The position numbers and the translations under genes were made by a program. From assembly GCF_025231525.1 (NCBI RefSeq), contig NZ_CP103057.1, positions 496,001 through 560,000 on the forward strand: a DNA stretch of 64,000 nt, in the 5' to 3' direction. The notes beneath the pieces are model-generated. The model did not search any database. It worked only from the letters and a program-made list of their open reading frames with translations, and was not told the origin of the DNA. This document shows positions 46,651-57,625 of this stretch, one piece after another; position 1 is the first letter of the stretch, and the number at the start of each line of letters is the position of its first letter. Source of the stretch: Sphingomonas endolithica. Its GTDB lineage: Bacteria > Pseudomonadota > Alphaproteobacteria > Sphingomonadales > Sphingomonadaceae.

Positions 46651-49413
46651 ATGCTCGACACCAACAAGGGCTTCGGACGCGGCCTGCGCTCAGGCGTAGC
46701 GCTCGCCGCCCTGATCTGGGCCGGCGCGGTACAGGCTCAAACGGTGCCCGCAGAGGCGGGGCAGAACGCTCCGGCCACGCAAGTACCCGACAGCACCGAC
46801 GTGACGCGCGGCGACACCAGCACCAGCGGCACCGCTGCACCCTCCGACACGGGCGCTGCGCAGCCGAGCCCCGAACAGGCCGCTCCGGAGACTCCAGCAG
46901 CTGACGTGGTCGTCACCGGCAGCCGCATCCGCGGCGTCGCCCCGGTCGGCTCCGCCCTGATCGAACAGAGCCGCTCCGATCTGCTCGCCTCTGGCGCTAC
47001 CAACACCACCCAGCTCGTGCAGAACCTGCCGCAGGTTATCAACCAGGGCGTGAGCGAGAGCAGCCGCAGCACGTCGGGCGGCGCCGGCAACATCACCTAC
47101 AGCTCTGGCTTCAACATCCGCGGCATCGGGCCGTTCGCGACGCTGACCCTGCTCAACGGCCACCGGATCGTGCAGTCGGGTTCCTCGGGCGGCCTGCCCG
47201 ATCCCAGCGCCATTCCGACGATCGCGATCCAGCGCGTCGAGGTTGTTGCGGACGGTGCGTCGGCGATCTACGGTTCGGATGCGGTCGCGGGTGTCGTCAA
47301 CCTGATCACGCGCCGCCGCTTCAACGGGTTGGAGGCGCGTGCGCAATACGGGCTGGCGGACGACAATGCGTACAACCAATACAATGTCGGCGTGATCGGC
47401 GGGCATAATTGGGCGACCGGCAACGTCACCTTGTCCTACGAACATAGCGGCCATCGTGCGCTCAACGGTCGTGATCGCGATTTCTATGCAGCAGACCTGC
47501 GCTCGCGCGGCGGCGGGGACTTCCGTGGCACGCAGTGCAACCCCGCCAACCTCAACGTCAACGGCGTCGATTATGCCTTGCCGGGGCTGGTCGCCGGCAC
47601 AGTCAACCGATGCGATACGCTGAAGAACCAGGATCTGATCCCCTCGCAGCAACGTGACAGCATCATGGGCTCGCTGACGCAGGAGCTCGGGTCGCGCATC
47701 ACTCTTACAGGTGATCTGCTCTACACGCATCGCAAGTTCGCCTTCAATCCGGCCGGTACCACCGCGACCGTCACGCTGCCGAACACCAATCCCTATTTCA
47801 TCCTGCCGGCAGGCGTGGTCGCGACATCCGAGACGGTGCAGACCGCGTTTGGCGACAATGCGCCGATCAACACCACGTCGGGCTATGCCAAGGTGCTGCA
47901 GGGCACGGCGGCGCTGAATTGGAAGCTGTTCGGCGATTTCCAGCTCGATGCCAGCTACACCTATGGCCGCGACGAGAGCTACAGCCTGTCGACGCGTGGC
48001 GTAAACAATGCCGCGCTCGCGCAGGCGCTGGCCAGCAACAACCCCGCGACGGCGCTTAATCCGTTCGGCAACAACAGCCAGGCCGTGCTCGACAACGTCT
48101 TCAACTCGGTATTCGGCGCGCCCGGCACGAACAAGATGCAAGAAGGGGAAGTCAACGTCTCCGGCTCGCTGTTTCAGCTGCCCGGCGGTGCGGTGCGCGC
48201 AGCGCTCGGCGGTGAGATCATCCGCGAGAGCATCTATACCGGGCTCGACAATGGCATCATCGGCGCAGTCATGTCGTCGCGCTCTTCCTCAGCACGCACG
48301 ATCAAGTCGGTGTTCGGAGAACTGCGCGTGCCGATCTTCGGCGACGACAATGCCATTCCTGGCTTCCATTCGCTCGATCTGTCGCTTGCCGGCCGTATCA
48401 GCGACTATTCGGATGTCGGCACGTCGCGCAATCCGAAGATCGGCATCAACTGGTCGCCGGTACGCGGGCTCAAGCTGCACGGCAGCTATGGCACGTCGTT
48501 CCGCGCGCCGATCCTGACTCAGATCAACGGGGCGGTCAGCGCGCTGTTCATCCAGAACTATTCCACCCCGAACGGCGTCGTCACCGGCGCGACCTTGTCG
48601 GGTTTCGCCGGCGGCAATCCTCTGACACCAGAGAAGGCGCGGACTTATTCGTTCGGTGCCGACATAGCGCCGCCCTCCTTGCCTAATCTGCGTGCCAGCG
48701 TGAACTATTTCGACATCCGCTATACGGGGCAGGTCAATTCGATCCTGTCTGACCTTTCGATCCTGCAAAGCGGGGCCTCGGCCGCGCAATATAGCGACCG
48801 CATCGTTCAGGGTGCAGCGGCGGCGGCGCTGATCCAGTCGTTCCTGGCGGCGGGCTATCCGGCATTCGGACCGGTGCCGGCCAACCCGACATTGTTCGTC
48901 TATGGGCAAAACGTGAATGCCGGCAAGACGCTTGCCCAAGGGCTGGACTTCCAGGTCTTCTACCGCCTCGGCGACTTCAACCTGGCAACCAACGGCACCT
49001 ACTTCACCAAATATCGTACCGCCGTATCCGCCAGCGCGCCCTTGCTCGACAGCGTGAACACGATCTTCAACCCACCGCGCTTCCGGTCGCGCAGTTCGGT
49101 CGGCTACGACAATGGCGACAACAGCGCGATCTTGTTCTGGAATTTCACCAACAAGTACAAGAACGACCGCATTGCCCCGATCCAGAAGGTCGATAGCTAT
49201 TCGACCTTCGATCTGCACCTGGCGCATCGCTTCGACCAAGGTCTGACAGCGGCGAGCAAGCTGACGCTGGCGCTGGACGTATCGAACGCGTTCAACGTCG
49301 ATCCGCCCTTCGTCAACATTCCGCAGAGCCCGAATGGGGGCGGCGGTTTCGATCCGACCGTATCGAACCCGATCGGCCGCATCGTGTCGCTGTCGGCAAC
49401 GTTCGCGCTGTAA
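46651..49413 (+). CDS. TonB-dependent outer-membrane receptor, copy 2
   Basis: The 920-residue protein has a signal peptide ending AGAVQAQ, a proline/serine-rich leader of about 60 residues that is longer than in copy 1, a TonB-box-like VVVTGSRIRGVAPVG, and the plug motifs FNIRGIGPFATLTLLNGHR and VVADGASAIYGSDAVAGVVNL. It ends in LSATFAL, leucine instead of the terminal phenylalanine. The start is one of two adjacent ATG codons (46648/46651), with AGGAGAG upstream. The sequence parallels copy 1 along its length, so the pair came from a duplication. No STN domain is present. The ligand is unknown. Confidence 0.92.
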   Translation: MLDTNKGFGRGLRSGVALAALIWAGAVQAQTVPAEAGQNAPATQVPDSTDVTRGDTSTSGTAAPSDTGAAQPSPEQAAPETPAADVVVTGSRIRGVAPVGSALIEQSRSDLLASGATNTTQLVQNLPQVINQGVSESSRSTSGGAGNITYSSGFNIRGIGPFATLTLLNGHRIVQSGSSGGLPDPSAIPTIAIQRVEVVADGASAIYGSDAVAGVVNLITRRRFNGLEARAQYGLADDNAYNQYNVGVIGGHNWATGNVTLSYEHSGHRALNGRDRDFYAADLRSRGGGDFRGTQCNPANLNVNGVDYALPGLVAGTVNRCDTLKNQDLIPSQQRDSIMGSLTQELGSRITLTGDLLYTHRKFAFNPAGTTATVTLPNTNPYFILPAGVVATSETVQTAFGDNAPINTTSGYAKVLQGTAALNWKLFGDFQLDASYTYGRDESYSLSTRGVNNAALAQALASNNPATALNPFGNNSQAVLDNVFNSVFGAPGTNKMQEGEVNVSGSLFQLPGGAVRAALGGEIIRESIYTGLDNGIIGAVMSSRSSSARTIKSVFGELRVPIFGDDNAIPGFHSLDLSLAGRISDYSDVGTSRNPKIGINWSPVRGLKLHGSYGTSFRAPILTQINGAVSALFIQNYSTPNGVVTGATLSGFAGGNPLTPEKARTYSFGADIAPPSLPNLRASVNYFDIRYTGQVNSILSDLSILQSGASAAQYSDRIVQGAAAAALIQSFLAAGYPAFGPVPANPTLFVYGQNVNAGKTLAQGLDFQVFYRLGDFNLATNGTYFTKYRTAVSASAPLLDSVNTIFNPPRFRSRSSVGYDNGDNSAILFWNFTNKYKNDRIAPIQKVDSYSTFDLHLAHRFDQGLTAASKLTLALDVSNAFNVDPPFVNIPQSPNGGGGFDPTVSNPIGRIVSLSATFAL

Positions 49414-49421
49414 ATAGGTAT

Positions 49422-49452
49422 AGCGGGGACGGGGGCTGCCTCCTTCCCCGCT
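49422..49452. terminator. Hairpin between convergent receptor and marR genes
   Basis: AGCGGGGA (49422-49429) pairs with TCCCCGCT (49445-49452) in the 49-base gap. There is no T run, so termination may depend on rho or on the hairpin alone. Confidence 0.5.
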
Positions 49453-49462
49453 CCGCGTCAGG

Positions 49463-49942
49463 TCAGTTTCGGAAACACGAATCGTAAACGCGATCGAGCA
49501 TGTTGCTGAGCACCTGCACATCGTGGGGGCCGAGCACGTTCAGGACGTCCTTTTCGACCGCTTCCAGCTTGGCGAACAGCTTCTTCAGCGCCGCTTCGCC
49601 GGCCTTGGTGGTGTAGAGCGCGTGCCGACGCCGGTCTTCGGTCGAGCGCCGGCGCTCGGCTAGGCCAAGCCGTTCGAGGTCGTCGATCACTGCCACGGCA
49701 GCGGATTTGTCGAGCCCGACCTCGCGCGCGACCTTGCCCTGCGACAGGCCAGGATTGGCCGAGATGATCGCCAACGCCGAGAATTCACCGGGCCGCAGGC
49801 CGAGCGCGACGCTCTGCTCGGTGAAGGCGTTGGACAATTGGTTCTGGATCCGCCGCAGGCGGAAGCCGATGAAATCGCCGAGACGGCCAAGCGCCAGATG
49901 CTCGTCGTTCACGGAACTTTCAGGTAAGATCGAGACAGCCAT
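49463..49942 (-). CDS. MarR-family transcriptional regulator
   Basis: The 159-residue protein has the winged helix LRPGEFSALAIISANPGLSQGKVAREVGLDKSAAVAVIDDLERLGLAERRRS and the wing TEDRRRHALYTTKAG. It starts at the ATG at 49942. It converges with the second TonB receptor and lies downstream of the hydrolase and pobA genes on the same strand, 135 bases away. The palindromes before the two CocE cassettes are plausible targets. MarR proteins in such clusters usually respond to aromatic acids or their CoA esters. Confidence 0.88.
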   Translation of the reverse strand: MAVSILPESSVNDEHLALGRLGDFIGFRLRRIQNQLSNAFTEQSVALGLRPGEFSALAIISANPGLSQGKVAREVGLDKSAAVAVIDDLERLGLAERRRSTEDRRRHALYTTKAGEAALKKLFAKLEAVEKDVLNVLGPHDVQVLSNMLDRVYDSCFRN

Positions 49943-50077
49943 GAATCGGCTGTAATCAATAGCGGCCCGCAAACAAAGCGAGTTCGTTTCGATCACGACC
50001 GATCGTTTCAGATCGGTGCGCTGCGCCACCATGCTCGGCTGCGTGCGGGAGACGCCGTACGGCTCCCGCACGCGCGA

Positions 50078-51040
50078 TCAGTCGATACGCTTCTTGCGGA
50101 ACGTCCAGCTCGGATCGGTGCACAAGCCGCAATCCGCACCCTTGAACCAGCGCGCTGCCGTCTTGTCGCCGCGCAGCTGCCACTCCAGCCACGCGACATC
50201 GACCTGCGTCACCTTGCCGCCGTTGGCGTCATGGAACGTGCCGCCATGCCCGACATCCAGGCTGGCGATCGCCGCCGGCACATGATCGATCTTGTCGAAA
50301 TCGTCGTTCCCGTTCGGCCAAGCGACATCGGTCGGCCCGCCCATGACGTAGAGGACCGGGGTGTGCAGCCTCGTCAGCGCGGATTTACCGATGGTGATGC
50401 CCTTGATCGGGTTGCTGCCGTCCTTGAACACGCCACTATTGTGCACGACCACCGCGTGCACTCGAGCATCGGCACCGATCTCTATCGCCTGCAGGCCTCC
50501 GCAGCTATGGCCTGAGACGGCAACCATCTTCGGGTCGATCCGGTGGTAGAGCGTACTGCCCCGGCGGTTGTTCTCCGTGAGCGCCCAGTCGATGCCTGCC
50601 GACACTTGTGCGGACGTCGTCTTGATGCCGAGCGGCCCGGGGGGCGGCGGCGGACTCGGGCGCCGTGGTGCGCCGGGGCCCGTCAGTGCACTGCCGGGAG
50701 CGATCACGACATAGCCATGCGAGGCGATCTCGCCGAGGTGGAGGCGGGCGCTTGCGGCATCATCGCTGCAGCCGCCATTGCCCCACACCAGCACGCCGAG
50801 CTTGCGCGCGCCGAGGCCGTTTAGATCGGCCGGCCGATAGATCAGGTGCTCCGGCAGCCCCGGATCGGTCAGCTTGACCGCGGCATACGGCCCAGTGCCG
50901 GCAGTGTCGGGCATCGCGTTATAAACCGCGTTGGCGGCCTCCATCGCCTGGCGCGCCTGGGGGGTCATCTCGCGCTGGCCGTGCGCGATGCCGGTCGCGC
51001 CGAACGCCACCATCGTGGCCAGCAGGATCGCCTTCTTCAT
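50078..51040 (-). CDS. Secreted alpha/beta hydrolase next to pobA
   Basis: The 320-residue protein has a short signal peptide (MKKAILLATMVAFGATGIAHG). The hydrolase core has GVLVWGNGGCSDDAASA near residue 80, the nucleophile elbow VAVSGHSCGGLQAIE (serine near residue 176) and a late histidine in DVGHGGTFHDANGG. A proline run (SPPPPPGPLG) interrupts the region near residue 128. It lies 32 bases after the pobA stop, so it is probably in the same transcript. It might release 4-hydroxybenzoate or another phenolic acid from an ester, but this is inferred only from context. Confidence 0.8.
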   Translation of the reverse strand: MKKAILLATMVAFGATGIAHGQREMTPQARQAMEAANAVYNAMPDTAGTGPYAAVKLTDPGLPEHLIYRPADLNGLGARKLGVLVWGNGGCSDDAASARLHLGEIASHGYVVIAPGSALTGPGAPRRPSPPPPPGPLGIKTTSAQVSAGIDWALTENNRRGSTLYHRIDPKMVAVSGHSCGGLQAIEIGADARVHAVVVHNSGVFKDGSNPIKGITIGKSALTRLHTPVLYVMGGPTDVAWPNGNDDFDKIDHVPAAIASLDVGHGGTFHDANGGKVTQVDVAWLEWQLRGDKTAARWFKGADCGLCTDPSWTFRKKRID

Positions 51041-51072
51041 TTGCCTCTCCATCTTCGTCGTTGAATGCGTTG

Positions 51073-52317
<1,245 letters not shown>

Positions 52318-52351
52318 CTAGCTTTCGTTGGCAAGACGGTGGTGGGCAGCT

Positions 52352-53293
52352 TCATGCCTGGAGCTGCTTTTCGAGCGCGTCGAGCACGCGGTAGCATGGG
52401 AGCACCTGCGCTACTGAGCTGTTTGGCTCACGGCCCTCGCGGATCGCCGCGATGAACTCGCGGTCCTGTAACTCGATGCCGTTCATTGATACGGCGACGT
52501 CTGAGACGTCGATCTGCTCGTCCTTGCCGGTAAACAGATCGTCGTAGCGCGCGAGATAGGTCGCGGTGTCGCCGATGTAGCGGAAGAAGGTGCCGAGCGG
52601 GCCATCGTTGTTGAACGACAGGCTCAGCGTGCAGATCGCGCCGCTTTCCGCCTTCAACTGGATCGACATGTCCATCGCGATGCCGAGCTCGGGGTGGATC
52701 GGACCTTCGATTGCGTTGGCCTTGACGATCGGGCCGGCCTGATAGGCGAACAGATCGACCGTGTGCGCGGCGTGATGCCACAGCAGGTGATCCGTCCAGG
52801 AGCGCGCTTCGCCCTTGGCATTCATGTTCTTGCGACGGAAGAAATAGGTCTGCACGTCCATCTGCTGGATGTCGAAATCGCCGCGCGCGATCCGCTGGTG
52901 GATATATTGATGGCTCGGATTGAAGCGCCGCGTGTGGCCGACCATGCACGTCAGGCCGGCCTCCTGCTGCTTGGCGAGCACCGCCTCGGCATCGGCGAGG
53001 CTGTCGGCGAGCGGGATCTCGACCTGGACGTGCTTGCCGGCCTCCATGCACTGGATCGCCTGAGCAGCATGCATCTGCGTCGGCGTGCACAGTATCACCG
53101 CGTCGACATCGTCGCGCGCGAGTGTCTCGGCGAGGTCGGTGGTGGCGTGGCCGATGCCGTGCTTCGCGGCAATTGCCTGGGTCGGTTCCAGCCGACGACC
53201 AACCAGGCTGGTGACCTCAACGCCGTCGATCAGCTTGAGGCCGTCGAGATGCTTTTCTCCGAACGCGCCGGCACCGGCGAGGGCGATTTTCAT
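52352..53293 (-). CDS. ligC: 4-Carboxy-2-hydroxymuconate-6-semialdehyde dehydrogenase
   Basis: LigC oxidises the hemiacetal of the ring-cleavage product to 2-pyrone-4,6-dicarboxylate with NAD(P). The 313-residue protein has a Gfo/Idh/MocA Rossmann start (IALAGAGAFGEKHLDGLK), VILCTPTQMHAAQAIQCMEAGKHVQVEIP and the conserved lysine/histidine region TDHLLWHHAAHTVDLF. The length fits LigC of Sphingobium (315). The ribosome site AGGGAGAAG immediately upstream comes from the edge of an intergenic hairpin repeat. Confidence 0.92.
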   Translation of the reverse strand: MKIALAGAGAFGEKHLDGLKLIDGVEVTSLVGRRLEPTQAIAAKHGIGHATTDLAETLARDDVDAVILCTPTQMHAAQAIQCMEAGKHVQVEIPLADSLADAEAVLAKQQEAGLTCMVGHTRRFNPSHQYIHQRIARGDFDIQQMDVQTYFFRRKNMNAKGEARSWTDHLLWHHAAHTVDLFAYQAGPIVKANAIEGPIHPELGIAMDMSIQLKAESGAICTLSLSFNNDGPLGTFFRYIGDTATYLARYDDLFTGKDEQIDVSDVAVSMNGIELQDREFIAAIREGREPNSSVAQVLPCYRVLDALEKQLQA

Positions 53294-53295
53294 TT

Positions 53296-53420
53296 TTCTT
53301 CTCCCTCTCCCCTTTGGGGAGAGGGCCGGGGAGAGGGGCTGTCTCTCCGTCGGCCCTTAGCTATGTTTTGCGAGACTGCCCCTCTCCCCGACCCTCTCCC
53401 CGCCAGCGGGGAGAGGGAGA
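53296..53420. repeat. Nested hairpin repeat between ligB and ligC
   Basis: Local hairpins CCCTCTCC-CCTTTG-GGGAGAGGG (53303-53325) and CCCTCTCCCCGCCAGCGGGG with its continuation (53393-53418), and the larger pair GGGGAGAGGGGC / GCCCCTCTCCCC, can form in this 127-base gap. The first base pairs overlap the ligC ribosome site on the minus strand. Confidence 0.85.
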
Positions 53421-54720
<1,300 letters not shown>

Positions 54721-54724
<4 letters not shown>

Positions 54725-55620
54725 GCGGAATCTCCCCAGTAGAGGCGCATCGGGTTGTCGATCAGCAGCTTGCGCTGCAGCTCGGCGGTGCGTGCGATGC
54801 GCGGGATGATGTTCACCAGCGCGCCGTCGTCGGGCATGTGGCCGACCATGTTGAGGTTGGGATGCGGCCAATCGGTTCCCCACAGCACGCGGTCGGGATA
54901 GGTTTCGACCACTTTGCGGGCGAAGGGCACGAAATCGTCATAGGTCGGCGGCCCGGATTTGGAGAGCCGCTCGGGGCAGGTGACCTTGGACCAGACGTTG
55001 TCGCGGTCCATGAAGTCGAGGAAGCGCGCGAATTCGGGGCCGTCGGGCGACTTGGTCACGTCGGGTCGACCCATATGGTCGACCACCACCGTCGTCGGCA
55101 GCGAGGTGAAGAAGTCCCATTTCTCGGCGAGATCGGCGGCTTCGAAATAGACCACGATGTGCCAGCCGAACGCGGCGATCTTCTCGATGATGCCGCGGTA
55201 ATACTCGTCTGGGTTGGGATCGACGAGCCGCTTGACGTAATTGAAGCGCACCCCGCGCACGCCGGCCGCGTGCATCTCGGCCAGCTCGTCCGACGAAATG
55301 TCGACTCTCACCGTCGCGACGCCGCGCGCCTTGCCGCCAGAATGGACGAGCGCATCGACCATCGCGCGATTGTCGGTGCCGTGGCACGTCGCCTGGACGA
55401 CGACATTGCGCGAAAAGCCGAGGAAGTCGCGCAGTTCGTAGAGCTTGTCCTTGCCGGCGTCGCACGGCGTGTATTTGCGTTCGGGTGCATAGGGGAATTC
55501 GTCGCCAGGGCCGAAGACGTGGCAATGCGCGTCCACGGCGCCGGGGGGCGGGGTAAAGCTTGGCTTGGAGGGGGCGGGATCGAAGCAGAGCCAGTTGGCG
55601 TCCATCTGGAACTCGCTCAT
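54721..55620 (-). CDS. ligI: 2-Pyrone-4,6-dicarboxylate hydrolase
   Basis: LigI opens the lactone ring of 2-pyrone-4,6-dicarboxylate to 4-oxalomesaconate. It is an amidohydrolase-superfamily enzyme of 299 residues. Visible are VDAHCHVFGPGDEFPYAPERKYTP (metal-free HxH site), VVQATCHGTDNRAMVDAL, YFEAADLAEKW, TTVVVDHMGRPD and RVLWGTDWPHPN with the catalytic aspartate. The ATG at 55620 follows AGGAAAA. Its stop overlaps the ligA start (ATGA). Confidence 0.95.
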
Positions 55621-55637
55621 CGGCGATTTTCCTGTTC

Positions 55638-55722
55638 GTCATGCCGGACTTGATCCGGCATCCAGAGCCATGAAGGCTGTGTCCTGTTACCCTGGATCCC
55701 GGGTCGAGCCCGGGATGACGAT
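55638..55722. repeat. Palindromic repeat between ligJ and ligI
   Basis: Two hairpins, ATGCCGGACTTGATCCGGCAT (about 55641-55661) and ATCCCGGGTCGAGCCCGGGA (from about 55696), sit in the 115-base gap between ligJ (upstream) and ligI. They are of the same class as the 19.7 kb repeat. Confidence 0.82.
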
Positions 55723-55735
55723 TGGGGGAGGCCGC

Positions 55736-56755
55736 TCACAGCCCGCGTGCCTTCAGCTTCGCGTCCAGGCGCGGAAAAACCTTCCGCGTATTGCCCGAGA
55801 AGATCGCCGCCCGCTCTTCGTCCGAAATATTCAGCGCGTCGACATAGCGCTTGGTATCGTCGAAATAATGCCCGGTCCGCGGATCGATGCCGCGAACGGC
55901 GCCTACCATTTCCGAGCCGAACAGGATGTTCTTGTTCTCGATCACCTCGGCCAGTAGATTGATGCCCGGCTGGTGATACACGCAGGTATCGAAGAAGATG
56001 TTGTTCATCAGATAGTCGTCGACCGACGGCTTCTTGAGCATGTCGGCGAGGCCACGATAGCGCCCCCAATGATAGGGCACCGCGCCGCCGCCGTGCGGGA
56101 TGATGAAGCGCAAGGTAGGAAAGTCGGCGAACAGATCGCCCTCGAGCAATTGCATGAACGCGATCGTATCGGCGGCGATGTAATACGCTCCGGTCGCGTG
56201 CATCGCCGGGTTGCAGCTGCCCGAGACGTGGATCATCGCCGGCACGTCGAGTTCGACCATCTTCTCGTAGAACGGATACCAGTAGCGGTCGGTGAGCGGG
56301 GAGCTGTTGAAATGGCCGCCGGAAGGATCGAGGTTGAGATTGCAGCCGACAAAGCCATGCTCGACCACGCAGCGCTTCAACTCGGCGATCGAGGTCGTCA
56401 GGTCGGTGCCTGGCGATTGCGGCAACATGCACACCCCGGCGAAGGTCTCGGGGTACATCGCCACCACGCGCGCGATCAGATCGTTGCAGCGCCGCGCCCA
56501 TTCCTCTGCCATTGCGGCATCGCCGACGTGCGGCGCCATGGCGCTGGCACGCGGGGAGAAGATCGTCATGTCCGCGCCACGTTCCTTCACCAGCCGCAAC
56601 TGATTTGCCTCGATCGTCTCGCGGATCTCGGCGTCGGGGATGTCGGGGTAGGGCGGGCAGGGTGTGCCGGCCTTGAACGCCGCCTTCTGCGCCTCGCGCC
56701 ACGCGTCGTGCGCGGCGGGGAGGACGGTGTAGTGGCCATGGCAGTCGATGATCAT
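55736..56755 (-). CDS. ligJ: 4-Oxalomesaconate hydratase
   Basis: LigJ hydrates the tautomer of oxalomesaconate to 4-carboxy-4-hydroxy-2-oxoadipate. The 339-residue amidohydrolase-type protein begins MIIDCHGHYTVLPAAHDAW and contains DMTIFSPRASAMAPHVGD, GCNLNLDPSGGHFNSSPL, IHVSGSCNPAMHATGAYYI, LRFIIPHGGGAVPYHWGRYRG and NILFGSEMVGAVRGIDP. These fit LigJ of Sphingobium (341). The ATG overlaps the upstream DUF1932-type gene stop by four bases. Confidence 0.94.
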   Translation of the reverse strand: MIIDCHGHYTVLPAAHDAWREAQKAAFKAGTPCPPYPDIPDAEIRETIEANQLRLVKERGADMTIFSPRASAMAPHVGDAAMAEEWARRCNDLIARVVAMYPETFAGVCMLPQSPGTDLTTSIAELKRCVVEHGFVGCNLNLDPSGGHFNSSPLTDRYWYPFYEKMVELDVPAMIHVSGSCNPAMHATGAYYIAADTIAFMQLLEGDLFADFPTLRFIIPHGGGAVPYHWGRYRGLADMLKKPSVDDYLMNNIFFDTCVYHQPGINLLAEVIENKNILFGSEMVGAVRGIDPRTGHYFDDTKRYVDALNISDEERAAIFSGNTRKVFPRLDAKLKARGL

Positions 56756-57570
56756 GCGGTGCTTCCCGAAAGACGAAGAAGGTTGAGCTTGGCGCTGAGC
56801 CCTGCCGGCGCTTCGATCCCCAGCGTGCCGATCGCTCGCTGGCGCATAACCGTGCCGCGCGTCATCACGCTGCCGGTGCCAAGGGCGTCGAGCGTCTTGG
56901 CCACTTCCTCCATCTCGGCGGCGCGGCGCAGGCCGTGTTCGATCATCCGGTCGAGATTGTAGTCAGCCCGGGCGGCCCAGTCGCGGGGCGCCGGGCTGGC
57001 GTTCAATGAGGACAGTACCTCGTCCAGCACCCCTGCGGCGTCGGCGGCGAGCACGCATTCCGCGCTTAGTGCCTCGATGCCCTTGACCATCACCGATCGG
57101 ATCATCTTGATCGAGGACGCGCGCCCGATATCGCCCGCCACGATCCGCACTTTACCGAAGCCGATCGCGGTCAGGAATGCCGATCCCGACGTGGCATGCG
57201 GACCGGACACGAGCAACGGCACGTCGGTACCCGCAGGGTGGACAGGTGCCATGACCGCGACGTCGACATAGCGCCCGCCTGCCGCCTCGATCGCCTGCGC
57301 GGCGGCGCGCTTGGTATCGGGGGCCACGCTGTTCATGTCGAAGAAGAAGGCGCCAGCGGACAAATGCCGCGCGGCGGACGTGGCGGCCGCCAGTGCCTGA
57401 TCGGCGGTCACCAGCGACAGCGCCGCGTGTGCATCGACCAGCGCCTCGGCGTCGGATGCCGTTCCGGAGCGTTCGGTCAGACGATCGAAATGGCGCATCG
57501 TCGCCGCAAGCGTCGGCGCGAACGCATTGGCTGCCTCGCCATAGCCGATCAACGCAAGCCTTCTCTCCAT
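56752..57570 (-). CDS. NAD(P)-binding protein, 6-phosphogluconate-dehydrogenase-like with DUF1932 domain
   Basis: The 272-residue protein has a Rossmann-type start (RRLALIGYGEAANAFAPTL), the family segment AFFFDMNSVAPDTKRAAAQAIEAAGGRYVDVAVMAPVHP and DIGRASSIKMIRSVMVKGIEAL, followed by a short DUF1932-like C-terminus. It is joined to ligJ by ATGA and lies 55 bases after the LysR gene stop on the same strand. No step of the standard 4,5-cleavage pathway is left for it, so it may act on a by-product or feed a side substrate into the pathway. Its substrate is unknown. Confidence 0.8.
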   Translation of the reverse strand: MERRLALIGYGEAANAFAPTLAATMRHFDRLTERSGTASDAEALVDAHAALSLVTADQALAAATSAARHLSAGAFFFDMNSVAPDTKRAAAQAIEAAGGRYVDVAVMAPVHPAGTDVPLLVSGPHATSGSAFLTAIGFGKVRIVAGDIGRASSIKMIRSVMVKGIEALSAECVLAADAAGVLDEVLSSLNASPAPRDWAARADYNLDRMIEHGLRRAAEMEEVAKTLDALGTGSVMTRGTVMRQRAIGTLGIEAPAGLSAKLNLLRLSGSTA

Positions 57571-57625
57571 GGCCGAAGACGTAGGGGGAGCGCCGCTCGG
57601 GCGGCTAATCGGAAAGTACGGGCGG

